From assembly GCF_900104635.1 (NCBI RefSeq), contig NZ_FNWC01000007.1, forward strand, positions 1,711,421 through 1,775,420: a stretch of DNA of 64,000 nt, in the 5' to 3' direction. A program made the position numbers and the translations under genes. The notes under the pieces are model-generated. The model saw nothing but the letters and a program-made list of their open reading frames with translations. It searched no databases and was not told the DNA's origin. This DNA comes from Coprococcus phoceensis. GTDB lineage: Bacteria > Bacillota > Clostridia > Lachnospirales > Lachnospiraceae. Positions within the stretch are counted from its first letter, which is position 1, and every line of letters starts with the position of its first letter. Positions 8,484 to 18,670 of the stretch are shown here, one piece after another.

Positions 8484-9437
8484 CTAATTTTTTCTTGCCG
8501 TCACGGATACCCATTCGCCCTGATATGTCACTTCCAGAACTTCAAGTCCTGCTTCTTTCACTGCCTCCACGACTGTCTCTTCTTTTGCATCGATAATTCC
8601 ACTTGTGATATAAATTCCGCCTGTCTTTAACTGATGTAAGATAACAGGTGTAAGCGGAACTAACACATCTGCAAGAATATTCGCCACGACAATATCATAT
8701 TTTTCATATCCGACTTTGTCCTGCACCTCTTTGTCATCGATGATATTTCCGATCATGACCTCATACTGATCTTTTGTAATTCCGTTTACTTCCATGTTCT
8801 CATAAGTCGCATCGATAGCACATGGATCCAAATCCGTTCCAACCGAATATTTTGCCCCGAATTTTAAGGCGAGCATTCCAAGAATCCCGCTTCCGCATCC
8901 TACATCTAAAATTGTCGTATCCGGTGTCACGTATTTGCGGATCTGGCGGATACAAAGTTGTGTTGTCTCATGCATTCCTGTTCCAAACGCAGTCCCCGGA
9001 TCGATGTGAATGATCATCTTATCCTCATCCTCCGGTTTCACCTCTTCCCACGACGGAATGATGAGCACATCATCCACATAAAATTGGTGGAAGTACTGTT
9101 TCCAATTGTTGACCCAATCCACATCTTCAGTCTGTGATTCTTCAATGGTACACGCCCCCACATTCGTATATGCCCGCATCTCTTCCAATTCTTTTTTTAC
9201 ATTCGCAAGAACTTCTTCTTTGTCCTCGTCCTCTTCCAGATAAAAACTAATGTACGCAACACCGTCATCTGCTTCAATCTCCGGAAGGATATCCACAAAC
9301 ATCTGCTCTTTATCAGACTGTGTCAACGGAATCTTGTCCTCAATCTCAATGCCCTGAATTCCAAGATCCATCAGCATACTGCTGACGATATCTTCGCTTT
9401 CTGTCGTTGTTTTCAATCTAAATTTATTCCATTTCAT
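8484..9437 (-). CDS. prmA: Ribosomal protein L11 methyltransferase PrmA
   Basis: 317 residues. The SAM-binding motif ILDVGCGSGILGM is preceded by the family signature DPGTAFGTGMHETT; the N-terminal ferredoxin-like substrate-recognition domain occupies roughly the first 100 residues. AGAGGTG precedes ATG 9437. It is first gene of the prmA-rsmE-desulfurase-thiI operon. Confidence 0.96.
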   Translation of the reverse strand: MKWNKFRLKTTTESEDIVSSMLMDLGIQGIEIEDKIPLTQSDKEQMFVDILPEIEADDGVAYISFYLEEDEDKEEVLANVKKELEEMRAYTNVGACTIEESQTEDVDWVNNWKQYFHQFYVDDVLIIPSWEEVKPEDEDKMIIHIDPGTAFGTGMHETTQLCIRQIRKYVTPDTTILDVGCGSGILGMLALKFGAKYSVGTDLDPCAIDATYENMEVNGITKDQYEVMIGNIIDDKEVQDKVGYEKYDIVVANILADVLVPLTPVILHQLKTGGIYITSGIIDAKEETVVEAVKEAGLEVLEVTYQGEWVSVTARKN

Positions 9438-9497
9438 TTTCTGTTCACCTCTTCTTAATCTTTTAAAAGTATAACAAATATTCTAAAAAAACGCAAC

Positions 9498-9528
9498 GAA
9501 AAGGGATTCTGATTATCCCAAGAATCCC
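9498..9528 (-). terminator. Terminator overlapping the mntP stop codon
   Basis: An 8-bp stem (9503-9510 with 9521-9528), followed on the minus strand by TTTT. The mntP stop codon lies in the loop. Confidence 0.65.
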
Positions 9529-10076
9529 AAATGCTCCAACAATATTTTGACTCCCATCAGAATCAGAATGATCCCTCCTGCAAGCTCTGCTTTTGATTTG
9601 TACTTTGCCCCGAAGATATTCCCGATCTTCACACCTGCCACCGAGATGATAAATGTAGTCACTCCGATAAAGCTGACTGCCGGCACGATTTTCACCTGAA
9701 GAAATGCAAATGTCACTCCGACTGCCAACGCATCAATGCTCGTCGCAACCGCAAGCCCTATCATCGTCTTCACATCCAAAGCTTCGCTCGCCGTCTCGCA
9801 TTCCTCTTCCCTTGACTCTCGCACCATATTAAATCCGATAATCCCAAGAAGGATGAACGCAATCCAGTGGTCGATTGATGTGATAAAGTCTTTAAACTGC
9901 ACGCCCAAAACATATCCGATCAACGGCATTCCAGCCTGAAACACTCCAAAATACAGACCTACGATCCCCGCTTTCGTCCACGTACATTTTTTCATTGCCA
10001 GCCCCTTACAGACTGCAACCGCAAATGCATCCATCGACAATCCTACCGCAATTAAAAATAATTCTACAATACCCAT
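9513..10076 (-). CDS. mntP: Manganese efflux pump MntP
   Basis: About 187 residues with six predicted membrane segments in two repeats, each carrying the family aspartate motif (SMDAFAVAV and SIDALAVGV). It exports Mn(II). The frame opens at 10106, but AAAGGAG before the ATG at 10076 and the start MGIVELF give the usual MntP length. It sits directly behind a yybP-ykoY riboswitch, which independently supports a manganese role. Confidence 0.94.
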   Translation of the reverse strand: MGIVELFLIAVGLSMDAFAVAVCKGLAMKKCTWTKAGIVGLYFGVFQAGMPLIGYVLGVQFKDFITSIDHWIAFILLGIIGFNMVRESREEECETASEALDVKTMIGLAVATSIDALAVGVTFAFLQVKIVPAVSFIGVTTFIISVAGVKIGNIFGAKYKSKAELAGGIILILMGVKILLEHLGFLG

Positions 10077-10116
10077 TTCCCTTTTCTCCTTTTCGTTTCC
10101 TTGCAATTACTCCAAA

Positions 10117-10156
10117 CAAAAAGACCTACCCGTAGCCTTATATCTACGGATAAGTC
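10117..10156 (-). terminator. Expression-platform terminator of the Mn riboswitch
   Basis: A 13-bp stem (10144-10156 with 10123-10135, two G-U pairs, loop of eight bases) is followed on the minus strand by five T residues, ending about 40 nt before the mntP start. Confidence 0.85.
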
Positions 10157-10245
10157 TCATTATTTAAAGTAATGCCAGACAGTCAAACTGCCAGTATGTT
10201 GACAATACTACGTAATTACGCCAACTACTCCCTTATCGTCTCTGA
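10117..10245 (-). promoter_or_regulatory. Mn(II) riboswitch (yybP-ykoY class) controlling mntP
   Basis: Read on the minus strand, the leader contains AAGGGAGTAG followed by GTCAACATACTGGCAG, the conserved loop and junction elements of the yybP-ykoY motif as I recall it. After it comes a long hairpin plus T-run. The location between a promoter and mntP matches the known regulon, in which Mn(II) binding prevents termination. A covariance-model search was not possible here. Confidence 0.85.
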
Positions 10246-10247
10246 AC

Positions 10248-10276
10248 ATTATAGGAAGTCTCACTGCACTTGTCAA
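10248..10276 (-). promoter_or_regulatory. Consensus sigma-A promoter of the mntP riboswitch transcript
   Basis: Perfect TTGACA (10271-10276) and TATAAT (10248-10253) with a 17-base spacer on the minus strand. The -35 lies 2 nt after the symporter stop codon. Confidence 0.9.
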
Positions 10277-10278
10277 GC

Positions 10279-11469
10279 CTATAAATCAACAGAAATGGTC
10301 TGTTTTTCTACGTGATGTTTCTTCGCATATCCTGTCAGCATCAATGTCAGCGCTCCATCACCGGTTACATTGCAGGCTGTTCCAAAGCTGTCCTGCAGTG
10401 CAAAAATCGTAAGCATCAGCGCCGTTCCTGTCTCGTCAAACCCAAGCACTCCCGTGATCAATCCAAGAGATGCCATCACTGTTCCTCCCGGAACTCCCGG
10501 CGCTCCGATTGCAAATACACCAAGCAGTACACAGAATAACAGCATTATCCCAAACGACGGAATATTCCCATATAAGATTTTTGACACTGTCATCACAAAG
10601 AAAACTTCTGTCAGAACCGAGCCACACAGGTGGATATTGGCAAACAGCGGAACCCCGAAATCTACCATGTCATCACGAAGTGATTCTGATTTTTTTGCAC
10701 AGCGAAGCGCCACTGCGAGCGTCGCTGCCGAAGACATTGTTCCAACCGCCGTAATATATGCAGGTCCATAGTTTTTTACAACTGTCCACGGATTTTCTCC
10801 TGAATAAATCCCTGCCAGCACATACAACAATGCCATCCAGATAAAATGACCGATCATAACAATCAGCACAACCTGAATAAATACCGGAAGCTGTTTTGTA
10901 ATCGTTCCTTCATATGACAATGCACAGAAAGTAAATCCGATAAAAATCGGAAGAATCGGAATGACAATTTTTGTGACGATATCCAGCACAATTTTTTGAA
11001 ATTCCTCCAAAACAGTCGTGATTGTCTTTGCTTTTGTCCATGTCGCCGCAAGTCCAATCAACACAGAAAATACGAGCGCACTCATAACCGGCATAATCTG
11101 AGGAATATCAAGCTGGAATACGATTTTCGGAAGCTCTTTTAACCCCTCTACATTTGCATCAATGGACAAATGCGGAATCAGACCATATCCTGCCGCCATC
11201 GAAAACAACGCTGCGCCAAGCGACGAAACATATGCCAGCACCAGAGCTATACCAAGCATTTTGGACGCGTTGTTCCCAAGCTTTGTAATAGACGGAGCGA
11301 TAAATCCGATGATGATCAAAGGAACACAGAAATTGATCACCTGATTCAGAATATACTTGATCGTAACCACAACATTCATAACACCTTCATTTGCCACCTG
11401 TCCGACTAAAATGCCGATCACAACTCCAAGAACAAGTTTAAAAGGCAGGCTTCCAACTATTTTTTTCAT
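10279..11469 (-). CDS. Dicarboxylate/amino acid:cation symporter (DAACS family)
   Basis: About 396 residues with eight or more hydrophobic segments and the family re-entrant loop motif TMSSAATLAVALR. The second signature, normally NMDGT, is replaced by ANIHLCGSVLTE, so it belongs to a divergent branch whose substrate cannot be read directly. AAGGGGAAAG before the ATG at 11469 (MKKIVGS) selects that start over 11520, and avoids overlapping the upstream gene. Placement 40 nt after a CyuA-type cysteine desulfidase suggests it imports cysteine, serine or a related amino acid; this is inference. Confidence 0.9.
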   Translation of the reverse strand: MKKIVGSLPFKLVLGVVIGILVGQVANEGVMNVVVTIKYILNQVINFCVPLIIIGFIAPSITKLGNNASKMLGIALVLAYVSSLGAALFSMAAGYGLIPHLSIDANVEGLKELPKIVFQLDIPQIMPVMSALVFSVLIGLAATWTKAKTITTVLEEFQKIVLDIVTKIVIPILPIFIGFTFCALSYEGTITKQLPVFIQVVLIVMIGHFIWMALLYVLAGIYSGENPWTVVKNYGPAYITAVGTMSSAATLAVALRCAKKSESLRDDMVDFGVPLFANIHLCGSVLTEVFFVMTVSKILYGNIPSFGIMLLFCVLLGVFAIGAPGVPGGTVMASLGLITGVLGFDETGTALMLTIFALQDSFGTACNVTGDGALTLMLTGYAKKHHVEKQTISVDL

Positions 11470-11509
11470 AAACGCTTTCCCCTTTTCATTTCTTTTCTCA
11501 TTCTTTATT

Positions 11510-12787
11510 CTATTCACCAACCATGATTTTGATGATTTCTTCGTTGGTCTCTTTCATTCCCTGTTTTCCGAGACGTCCCACATTCTGAATCGTCTCCTCC
11601 ACTCCTCTTGTGACAATTCCGTCACCGCCATAGAACTGTTGTCCTCGTTTATACATATTATAGCCTAAAATCCCGGCATCCACCGCAGATGCAATCTTCG
11701 CTGCGCAAGACGCCTTCGCACCGTCACAGACAATCCCAGAGACAATTGCAAGTGCATTGACAACTGTGTGAATCACTTCTTCATAACCTCCTCCACAGAG
11801 ATATGCAATTCCCGCACCTGCTCCTGCTCCTGCGCTGACTGCTCCACAGTATGCAGAAAGACGTCCGATTCCTGTCTTTTGGTGGATTGTAACAAGATTT
11901 GACAAAGCAAGCGCACGGTACAAGGTATCTTCATCCGCATCGAACTCTTTGGCATATTCAATGACAGGAATAGATGAAGTCATTCCCTGATTGCCGCTTC
12001 CTGAATTGATGATCACCGGAAGTTCACATCCGTTCATTCTTGCATCAGAGCCTGCCGCCGCCTTTGCCTTTGCTCTTGTACGAATGTCATCTCCATACGT
12101 ATCCAAAAGCACACTTCCAATGTTGGCGCCGTAATCTCCTCTCAGGCCTTCCTCCGCAATTGCCGTATTATATGCAATCTGTCTGTCTAACGTCTCTTTT
12201 ATATCTTTCACATCTACAGTCATCGCAAAATCCCAGATATCTTTCATATTCAAAAGATTTCGATCTGTCAATCCCTCTTCCTTTTCTCCCTCGACCGCTA
12301 TTTCATAGAGCACTTCTCCATCTTTTTCCATCAGCACAATATTCGTGTGATAATTCGCAATTCTGACTTTCGCATAAGAGCTTCCTTTGTAAACTGACAC
12401 GATGATATCAAATGTAATTCCATTGTCTGCATGTACAACTTTGATATCCGCCGTCTGCAAAAACTGTTTCATCTGCTCAATCTCTGACTCTGTCACCTGT
12501 GCAATCACTTCCAGTTCTTTCTCCGCTCTTCCCGCAATAATTCCCGCTGTGGCAGCCGCCGGAATTCCTTTCAGATGATTTGTGTTTGGCACAATGACGC
12601 TTTTTACATTTTTGATGATACTTCCACTTGCTTCAATCACAACCTTATCCGGAATACTCCCCAGTATTTCTCTTGCTTTCGCCGCGGCATATGCAAGTGC
12701 AATCGGCTCTGTACACCCCATTGCCGGGACCAGCTCCTCTTTCAAAATCTGAACGTACGCGCCATACTTTACATCTTCTTTTTTCAT
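11510..12787 (-). CDS. L-cysteine desulfidase family protein (CyuA/UPF0597)
   Basis: 425 residues, full length for the CyuA/YhaM family, which contains an oxygen-sensitive [4Fe-4S] cluster and degrades L-cysteine to pyruvate, ammonia and sulfide. It is related to the alpha subunit of iron-sulfur L-serine dehydratase. Conserved cysteines occur in VPAMGCTEP (about residue 25), MNGCELP and CDGAKASC. The glycine-rich SGSGNQG and AGAGAGAG stretches are also family features. AAAGGAGGG precedes ATG 12787. Paired with a symporter downstream, as E. coli cyuA is paired with a transporter, although here the transporter is from a different family. Serine as an alternative substrate cannot be excluded. 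Confidence 0.88.
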   Translation of the reverse strand: MKKEDVKYGAYVQILKEELVPAMGCTEPIALAYAAAKAREILGSIPDKVVIEASGSIIKNVKSVIVPNTNHLKGIPAAATAGIIAGRAEKELEVIAQVTESEIEQMKQFLQTADIKVVHADNGITFDIIVSVYKGSSYAKVRIANYHTNIVLMEKDGEVLYEIAVEGEKEEGLTDRNLLNMKDIWDFAMTVDVKDIKETLDRQIAYNTAIAEEGLRGDYGANIGSVLLDTYGDDIRTRAKAKAAAGSDARMNGCELPVIINSGSGNQGMTSSIPVIEYAKEFDADEDTLYRALALSNLVTIHQKTGIGRLSAYCGAVSAGAGAGAGIAYLCGGGYEEVIHTVVNALAIVSGIVCDGAKASCAAKIASAVDAGILGYNMYKRGQQFYGGDGIVTRGVEETIQNVGRLGKQGMKETNEEIIKIMVGE

Positions 12788-12829
12788 AGGTACTTTACCC
12801 TCCTTTTTTAATAAACATCTCTTTATTTT

Positions 12830-15514
12830 CTAATAGGATACCACATTTTCTCTGCGGTGGTCAAATACTGTCCCCACTGAAAACAGCACCATAATTTCAT
12901 GTGCGATAAGCGGAAATGCGGACAAAATAATAAGCTGAATCCACTCTCCCATCGTCAAAGCTGCCGTTCCAAAAATCTCCACCATATAAGGGATCTCCGT
13001 CACCAGTATCTGAAGCCCAAACCCTGCGAAAAATGCAGCTATCATCAATTTGTTTGCACTATGATCCATACAAAATACAGACTTATGCACATCCCGCATT
13101 CCGACTGCATGAAAAAGCTGTGATAAGCCGAGCACGGTAAACGCATATGTCTGTGCCCGATTTAAGATTTCCGGAGATTTCAGTACAATTATCAGGTTTT
13201 CTAAGCTTACAACTGCGTTTCTTTCAGTCAGCACTTCCAGTGGCAGCTTTAAAAATGCAGTCAGACTGATTCCTGCAATCAGCACTCCATAAAACAATGT
13301 GCAAGAAAGTCCTCCGTTTGCAAACAAACTTTCCTGCACCTTTCTCGGAGGTCTTCTCATCAAACTCTTTTTATCGTTTTCATCAACGCCCAAAGCCAAT
13401 GCCGGCAGCGAATCCGTGATCAGATTAATCCATAAAATATGGCTTGCCTTTAACGGAGACGCAAGTCCGCACAAAATAGACAGAAACATGGTGATAATCT
13501 CTCCAAAGTTGGAAGACAGCAAAAACAAAATGGATTTCCGGATATTTTCATAGATTCCTCTTCCCTCTTCAATCGCCTTTTCGATTGTCGCAAAATTATC
13601 GTCAGTCAAAATCATATCGGATGCATTCTTCGCCACATCTGTTCCTGTCTCTCCCATGGCAATGCCGATATCTGCCGCTTTCAGAGACGGTGCATCATTG
13701 ACCCCGTCCCCTGTCATTGCCACAATCTTCCCGGAAGCTTTTAAGCCTTTTATGATCTGCACCTTATGTTCCGGTGCCACACGGGCAAACACTTTTGTCT
13801 GTCTTAGTTTTCTTTGCAATTCACCGGCAGACAACCGCTCTAATTCTTCTCCCGTCATACACTCACTCATTTTGTTCGCAATTCCAAGTTGCTTTGCAAT
13901 GGCAAATGCTGTATCAACATGGTCTCCTGTGATCATGATTGTATCTACCGATGCCTCCCGAAACGTGCGAACCGCCTCTTTTGCCTCCGGTCGCGCCGGG
14001 TCTATCATTCCCGTAAGACCAAGAAATGTAAGCCCCTCCTCTTTTGGCATCGTCACATTCGGGCACATGGCAATAGCCAAAACCCGAAGCGCCTGCGCCG
14101 ACATCTCTTCCATTGCGATCATGATCTGCCTCTTATGTATGTCGGTAAGCGGTATCCGTTTCTGGTTGATCAGAATATGTGTACATTTGGAAATCACCCG
14201 GTCTGCCGCCCCTTTTGTATAAGAAATCTTTCCATGTCGGCTTTGATGAAGTGTCGTCATCATTTTCCGTTTGGAATCAAAGGATACCTCATCGATTCTT
14301 GGCATGTCTGTCTGAAGTTCTTTTCGATTCAAATGATGTGCTTCTGCAAAATCTACTAATGCCAGTTCGGTTGGATCGCCAATTCGCTCTGTCTCAGAAA
14401 CCGCCGCATCATTACACAACACACAGCACTCCAAAAATTCACGGTTTTTTCTTGCATCTGCTTCGCCTGCATCACACATATGCTGATCTACATAGCATGC
14501 TGTGACTGACATCTTATTCTGTGTCAGCGTTCCGGTCTTGTCCGAGCAGACAACACCGACTGCCCCCAGCGTCTCCACGGAAGGAAGCTTTCGCACAATC
14601 GTATGGACCTTTACCATCTTTGAGACACTCAGCGCCAGCACGATTGTCACCACAGCCGGAAGACCTTCCGGCACTGCTGCCACGGCGAGCGATATCGCTG
14701 TAATAAGCATATCCGCTATATCTCGCTTCTGTATCACAGCAATCGCAAACAAAGCCGCACAAAGAACCACAGCCACAATACTCAGCAGCTTTCCAAGATC
14801 CCCAAGCCTTTTTTGAAGCGGCGTAAGTTCCTGCGGAGCCTCGTCAATCATCGCTGCGATTTTCCCAATCTCTGTATCCATTCCTACTGCAGTGACAATC
14901 CCTGTTCCTCTTCCATATGTGACCACAGTAGACATATATGCCATGTTTTTCCGGTCACCGACCGGACATGTTTGATTTGCCTGAAACAAAGCATCCTTTT
15001 CCACCGGAAGTGACTCCCCTGTTAATGCAGACTCTTCCACCTTCATGCTGACGGTTTCCAGCAGACGAAGATCCGCCGGAATCTGCCTTCCCGCATCCAA
15101 GTATACAATATCACCCACAACCAGTTCTGAGGATAAAACCTCCCTTTTTCTTCCTTCACGTTTTACGATAGCTTTTGGAATCGTGAGCCCTTTGAGCGCT
15201 TCCAAAGCTTTTTGCGCTTTTCCTTCCTGAATGACGCCGACAACTGCATTTACTGTGACTACAACAAGAATGATCATCGCATCACTTACTTCGTGAAGCA
15301 GCAACGAAATAATTACCGCCACAAGCAGTACATAGATCAGCGGATCGTTCAACTGCTCAAAAAATGCTTCCGCCACAGATTTTTTCTTTCCTTCTTTCAG
15401 TTCATTTTTCCCATTTTGTTCCAGTCTTTTTCTTGCTTCCGCCTCGCTTAATCCATTGCCCGCACTGCTATGCAGCTCTAGAATCGTCTCCTTTGCCGAC
15501 TTTTGCTCAAACAT
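12830..15514 (-). CDS. Calcium-type cation-translocating P-type ATPase (P2)
   Basis: About 894 residues, normal length. N-terminal cation-ATPase domain, TGES actuator loop, AVPEGLPA in membrane segment 4 (ion site), phosphorylation motif [11 protein letters not shown], hinge [20 protein letters not shown], and a C-terminal block of about six membrane segments. These fit Ca-exporting P2A/P2B pumps. GAGGAGG seven bases before the ATG at 15514 (MFEQKSA) decides the start over 15544. It is only 42 nt upstream of the cysteine desulfidase, so read-through is possible though no functional link is evident. Confidence 0.93.
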   Translation of the reverse strand: MFEQKSAKETILELHSSAGNGLSEAEARKRLEQNGKNELKEGKKKSVAEAFFEQLNDPLIYVLLVAVIISLLLHEVSDAMIILVVVTVNAVVGVIQEGKAQKALEALKGLTIPKAIVKREGRKREVLSSELVVGDIVYLDAGRQIPADLRLLETVSMKVEESALTGESLPVEKDALFQANQTCPVGDRKNMAYMSTVVTYGRGTGIVTAVGMDTEIGKIAAMIDEAPQELTPLQKRLGDLGKLLSIVAVVLCAALFAIAVIQKRDIADMLITAISLAVAAVPEGLPAVVTIVLALSVSKMVKVHTIVRKLPSVETLGAVGVVCSDKTGTLTQNKMSVTACYVDQHMCDAGEADARKNREFLECCVLCNDAAVSETERIGDPTELALVDFAEAHHLNRKELQTDMPRIDEVSFDSKRKMMTTLHQSRHGKISYTKGAADRVISKCTHILINQKRIPLTDIHKRQIMIAMEEMSAQALRVLAIAMCPNVTMPKEEGLTFLGLTGMIDPARPEAKEAVRTFREASVDTIMITGDHVDTAFAIAKQLGIANKMSECMTGEELERLSAGELQRKLRQTKVFARVAPEHKVQIIKGLKASGKIVAMTGDGVNDAPSLKAADIGIAMGETGTDVAKNASDMILTDDNFATIEKAIEEGRGIYENIRKSILFLLSSNFGEIITMFLSILCGLASPLKASHILWINLITDSLPALALGVDENDKKSLMRRPPRKVQESLFANGGLSCTLFYGVLIAGISLTAFLKLPLEVLTERNAVVSLENLIIVLKSPEILNRAQTYAFTVLGLSQLFHAVGMRDVHKSVFCMDHSANKLMIAAFFAGFGLQILVTEIPYMVEIFGTAALTMGEWIQLIILSAFPLIAHEIMVLFSVGTVFDHRRENVVSY

Positions 15515-15589
15515 ACATTTCCTCCTCGCATTTTGATTTCTCACAGCTATGATCGGCTGTTTTACTACTGTATGTCCAAGCAGTACGGA

Positions 15590-18500
15590 TTATGAATATT
15601 CAATATTTACCCTGCTTCCACTGACTCCGGTCTCAGCAGGAGTCACCATCAGTCTAATTGGCACTCGTGCTTTTACGGATTCCACATGGGAAATAATCCC
15701 CACTTTTAAGTGGTCATTATGTATCTTTTCCAAAGACTCCATCACGATATCAAGCAGCATATCATCCAATGAGCCAAAACCTTCATCCAAAAAGAACAAT
15801 TCAAGCGGAGCTGTCCCTTTTAACTGAATCTCCGCCGACAGCGCAAGCGCCAATGCCAGGGAAGTGACAAAAGTCTCACCTCCTGATAATGTGGCAGTCT
15901 GTCTGCGTACGCCTCCGTTCTTATTGTCCCGAATGATAAATTCTCCATCCTCATTAATCTCCAGCTCATAATTGCCATTTGTGATCTCATACAACCGTTT
16001 GGATGCGCTTTTAGAAATATATCGCAGGCGTTCTGTCGCCAAAAACTCTACAAATCGTTTCCCTCTTGTCACACTTCTTAAGTCTTCCAAAATCGCAAGA
16101 CGGTGTTCAATCTCTGAGATCACTTTTCGAATTTCAGACTGCTGTTTTAAGTGTTCCTCCATTCTTTTAATCTCCTGTCTTGTCGCAATCAGTATCTCCT
16201 CTTTCTCCCTTTTTTCACGATCCAGCATCTCACAGTTTGTTACTGCTTCCTCGTAAATCACTTTTTCTATCTTTCTTCCAGCCAGACGCTTTTCGACATT
16301 CTCAATCTGTGCCTGTGTCTGCTGCAGCTGTCGCACATATTCCTCAATCTCTTCCCGATATCTTTCCTGACATTCTTTACTTAACAATGCCTTTCTCACT
16401 TCTTCCCGGTTCAAAAATCCTTGCTGTTTTAGTTCCTCTTCCAGATATGTGCGGGCATTTTTCAATGCCTCTTCATTACCTGTCTTTGTGCCCTGCAAAA
16501 TCTGCCATACTTCTTCACTTTGTTTCAGTAAATTCTCCGCCTCTTCTTTTTTGCGCTTTGCCTCCTGGTATATCTTGCGCAGGTTCGAAAGGCTGTCTTC
16601 CAGTGTCTGCAAATAAACTTCCGGATTCGTCTCTGTCCCAATCTTTGCCCGAATCTGCTCTTGCTTTTGTGTCACTTTTTCTTTTAGCGGGATAAGCAGA
16701 ATCTCCAATTGTCTTGTCTGTTGCTCCTTATTTTTCCATTCCTCCTGAGCTCTACCTAATATCTGCTCAACTTCTGTTTGCTGTCTATATATGCGATTTC
16801 GCTCAATTTCCAGTCTTTCTCTTTCCTGATCCAGATTTCGCACACGCTCTCTTTCTGCTTTCAAACTTTGAATACCATATGCTAAAAGCTCTTCCTGCAA
16901 AGAATCTTTTTTCTCTTCCATCTCCTTTGCAATCGCCGCTGTTTTTTCCTCAAGCTCCTTGTATTCTTCCTGTGCTGCAAGGAGAAGGCTCTGCTTCACT
17001 TGATATTCCTGCTCGGCTGCTTTATAAACGCTCTCCCGGTTCTCAATTTGCTTTCTTAATGTCTCTAGTTTTTCTAAGTCAACGCTTTCCTGTCCTTTTT
17101 CTTCCCCACCGTCATTTTCTTCATATACAAAATGACGAGAACCACAGACCGGACAAGGCTCTCCTCTTTTGAGTTTTTTCCTCAGATTCAAAATCTGAGT
17201 CTGCTCCATATCTTTATTGAACTCGGCTTCCTCTTCTTTCCAAAGTTCCAGCTGCTTTTCGAGAACCGTCATCTTTTCTTTCAGTGCGACAATCTCCTGC
17301 TTTTGTACCTGCAACTGCACTTTCTTCTGGTCTGTCTTCTGCTCTTTTTCCTTTCGCTCCCTCAAAATGCCGGTCAGTTCATTGTAGCGCAGCGTAAACT
17401 GTTCCAACGCCTCCCTGTATTCACTTGTGATCATACGCCGGCTCAGCATTTCTTCTGTTTTTCGCAATTCTTCTGTCTGTGACTCTTTTTTCAGCTGGGT
17501 CTTTTGTACCTTTTCTTTGAGCGATTGCTCCTGTGTTCTGCTCTCATTCCACAATGCTTCGCTGCAGTTCTGCTCTTTTTGCAATTGCGGCAGTTCCCGA
17601 TAATCCTTTAGCGCTTCTTTTGCCCGCTCAATCGAGGAGAGAAGTCCTGACTCTTTTGACTCTTTTTCTGTCTCCAGCTTGGAAAAATGTTTCTTTCTTA
17701 CTTTGACATCTTCTTTCCGTTTTTCATACCGCGCCGTCTCTTGTTCCAATTTCTGCAAAAGTTCTGTTTCTTTGTCTTCCAGTTCAGTCACCGAACGAAG
17801 AATAGGCATGACATGCCCTGCTTTATCAGACAGCGTCAGGCTCCTTTTTTTCTCTTCAATGATTTGTTCCTTTTCAAAAAGCATTTTCTCTTTCTGCTTT
17901 AATAACTGCTGTTCTTCTTGAAGATTCCATATTTCTTTATAAATTTCTGCCTCTTTACAACGTTCCCGCAATGCCTTTTCAAGCAACTCAATCTCCGTCT
18001 GATAGTTATCTTTTCGCTCCCGTGCATCTCTTAGCTCTTCCTCACTACAGTCTCCGTAGACCTCCGCCTGTCCGCAGAGTCTTGTGTGCTCTGACTGCTC
18101 TTTTTTGATTGCAGAGGCGATGCGCTCCTCCAGACGCACACCATACTCCTCCAAACGAAAGAGGCGCTCTAAGATTTCTCTTCGGTCTTTTCCACTCACC
18201 TTTAAAAATTCACTGAATTTCCCTTGTGGCAAAACAACCGTCCGCATAAAGTCATCTGCAGTCAGACCGATAATCTCCACACATGCACGATCCACACCTG
18301 TCACAGATTCTTCTAATACAGTCTCTCCATCTGTCACATCCAAAAGTCTGCATTTTCCGGATTTTGTCCCTTTTTCACCTGCTTTAAACTCACGCTCCAC
18401 CCGGTAACGCTTTACCTGCGCCGCAGTAATCTGAAATTCATAACTCACCAGCGCACTCTTGCAATTTTTATTGACAAACTCATTCGTTCCCCGTGACATT

Positions 18501-18670
18501 GCCTTCATTCCGTAAAGTGCAAGAATCATTCCATCTAAAATTGTGGATTTCCCACTTCCCGTAGGACCAAAAATTCCAAAAAAGCCTTGTTTCGTCAGTT
18601 TTTCAAAATCAATTGTCTGCTCCTCCACAAAACTGTTCAGCCCTTTGATCTTTAATTTAATCGGTCTCAT
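15590..18670 (-). CDS. sbcC: Nuclease SbcCD subunit C (SMC-like ATPase)
   Basis: About 1026 residues. N-terminal Walker A GPTGSGKSTILDG, two long coiled-coil arms, a central zinc-hook EPCPVCGSRH near residue 505, and C-terminal signature LSGGETF with Walker B LFFLDEGFGSLD. Together with SbcD it cleaves DNA hairpins and protein-blocked ends. The ATG at 18670 with GAGGAGGAG upstream is preferred over 18688; it overlaps the sbcD stop by 14 nt, implying translational coupling. Confidence 0.96.
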   Translation of the reverse strand: MRPIKLKIKGLNSFVEEQTIDFEKLTKQGFFGIFGPTGSGKSTILDGMILALYGMKAMSRGTNEFVNKNCKSALVSYEFQITAAQVKRYRVEREFKAGEKGTKSGKCRLLDVTDGETVLEESVTGVDRACVEIIGLTADDFMRTVVLPQGKFSEFLKVSGKDRREILERLFRLEEYGVRLEERIASAIKKEQSEHTRLCGQAEVYGDCSEEELRDARERKDNYQTEIELLEKALRERCKEAEIYKEIWNLQEEQQLLKQKEKMLFEKEQIIEEKKRSLTLSDKAGHVMPILRSVTELEDKETELLQKLEQETARYEKRKEDVKVRKKHFSKLETEKESKESGLLSSIERAKEALKDYRELPQLQKEQNCSEALWNESRTQEQSLKEKVQKTQLKKESQTEELRKTEEMLSRRMITSEYREALEQFTLRYNELTGILRERKEKEQKTDQKKVQLQVQKQEIVALKEKMTVLEKQLELWKEEEAEFNKDMEQTQILNLRKKLKRGEPCPVCGSRHFVYEENDGGEEKGQESVDLEKLETLRKQIENRESVYKAAEQEYQVKQSLLLAAQEEYKELEEKTAAIAKEMEEKKDSLQEELLAYGIQSLKAERERVRNLDQERERLEIERNRIYRQQTEVEQILGRAQEEWKNKEQQTRQLEILLIPLKEKVTQKQEQIRAKIGTETNPEVYLQTLEDSLSNLRKIYQEAKRKKEEAENLLKQSEEVWQILQGTKTGNEEALKNARTYLEEELKQQGFLNREEVRKALLSKECQERYREEIEEYVRQLQQTQAQIENVEKRLAGRKIEKVIYEEAVTNCEMLDREKREKEEILIATRQEIKRMEEHLKQQSEIRKVISEIEHRLAILEDLRSVTRGKRFVEFLATERLRYISKSASKRLYEITNGNYELEINEDGEFIIRDNKNGGVRRQTATLSGGETFVTSLALALALSAEIQLKGTAPLELFFLDEGFGSLDDMLLDIVMESLEKIHNDHLKVGIISHVESVKARVPIRLMVTPAETGVSGSRVNIEYS

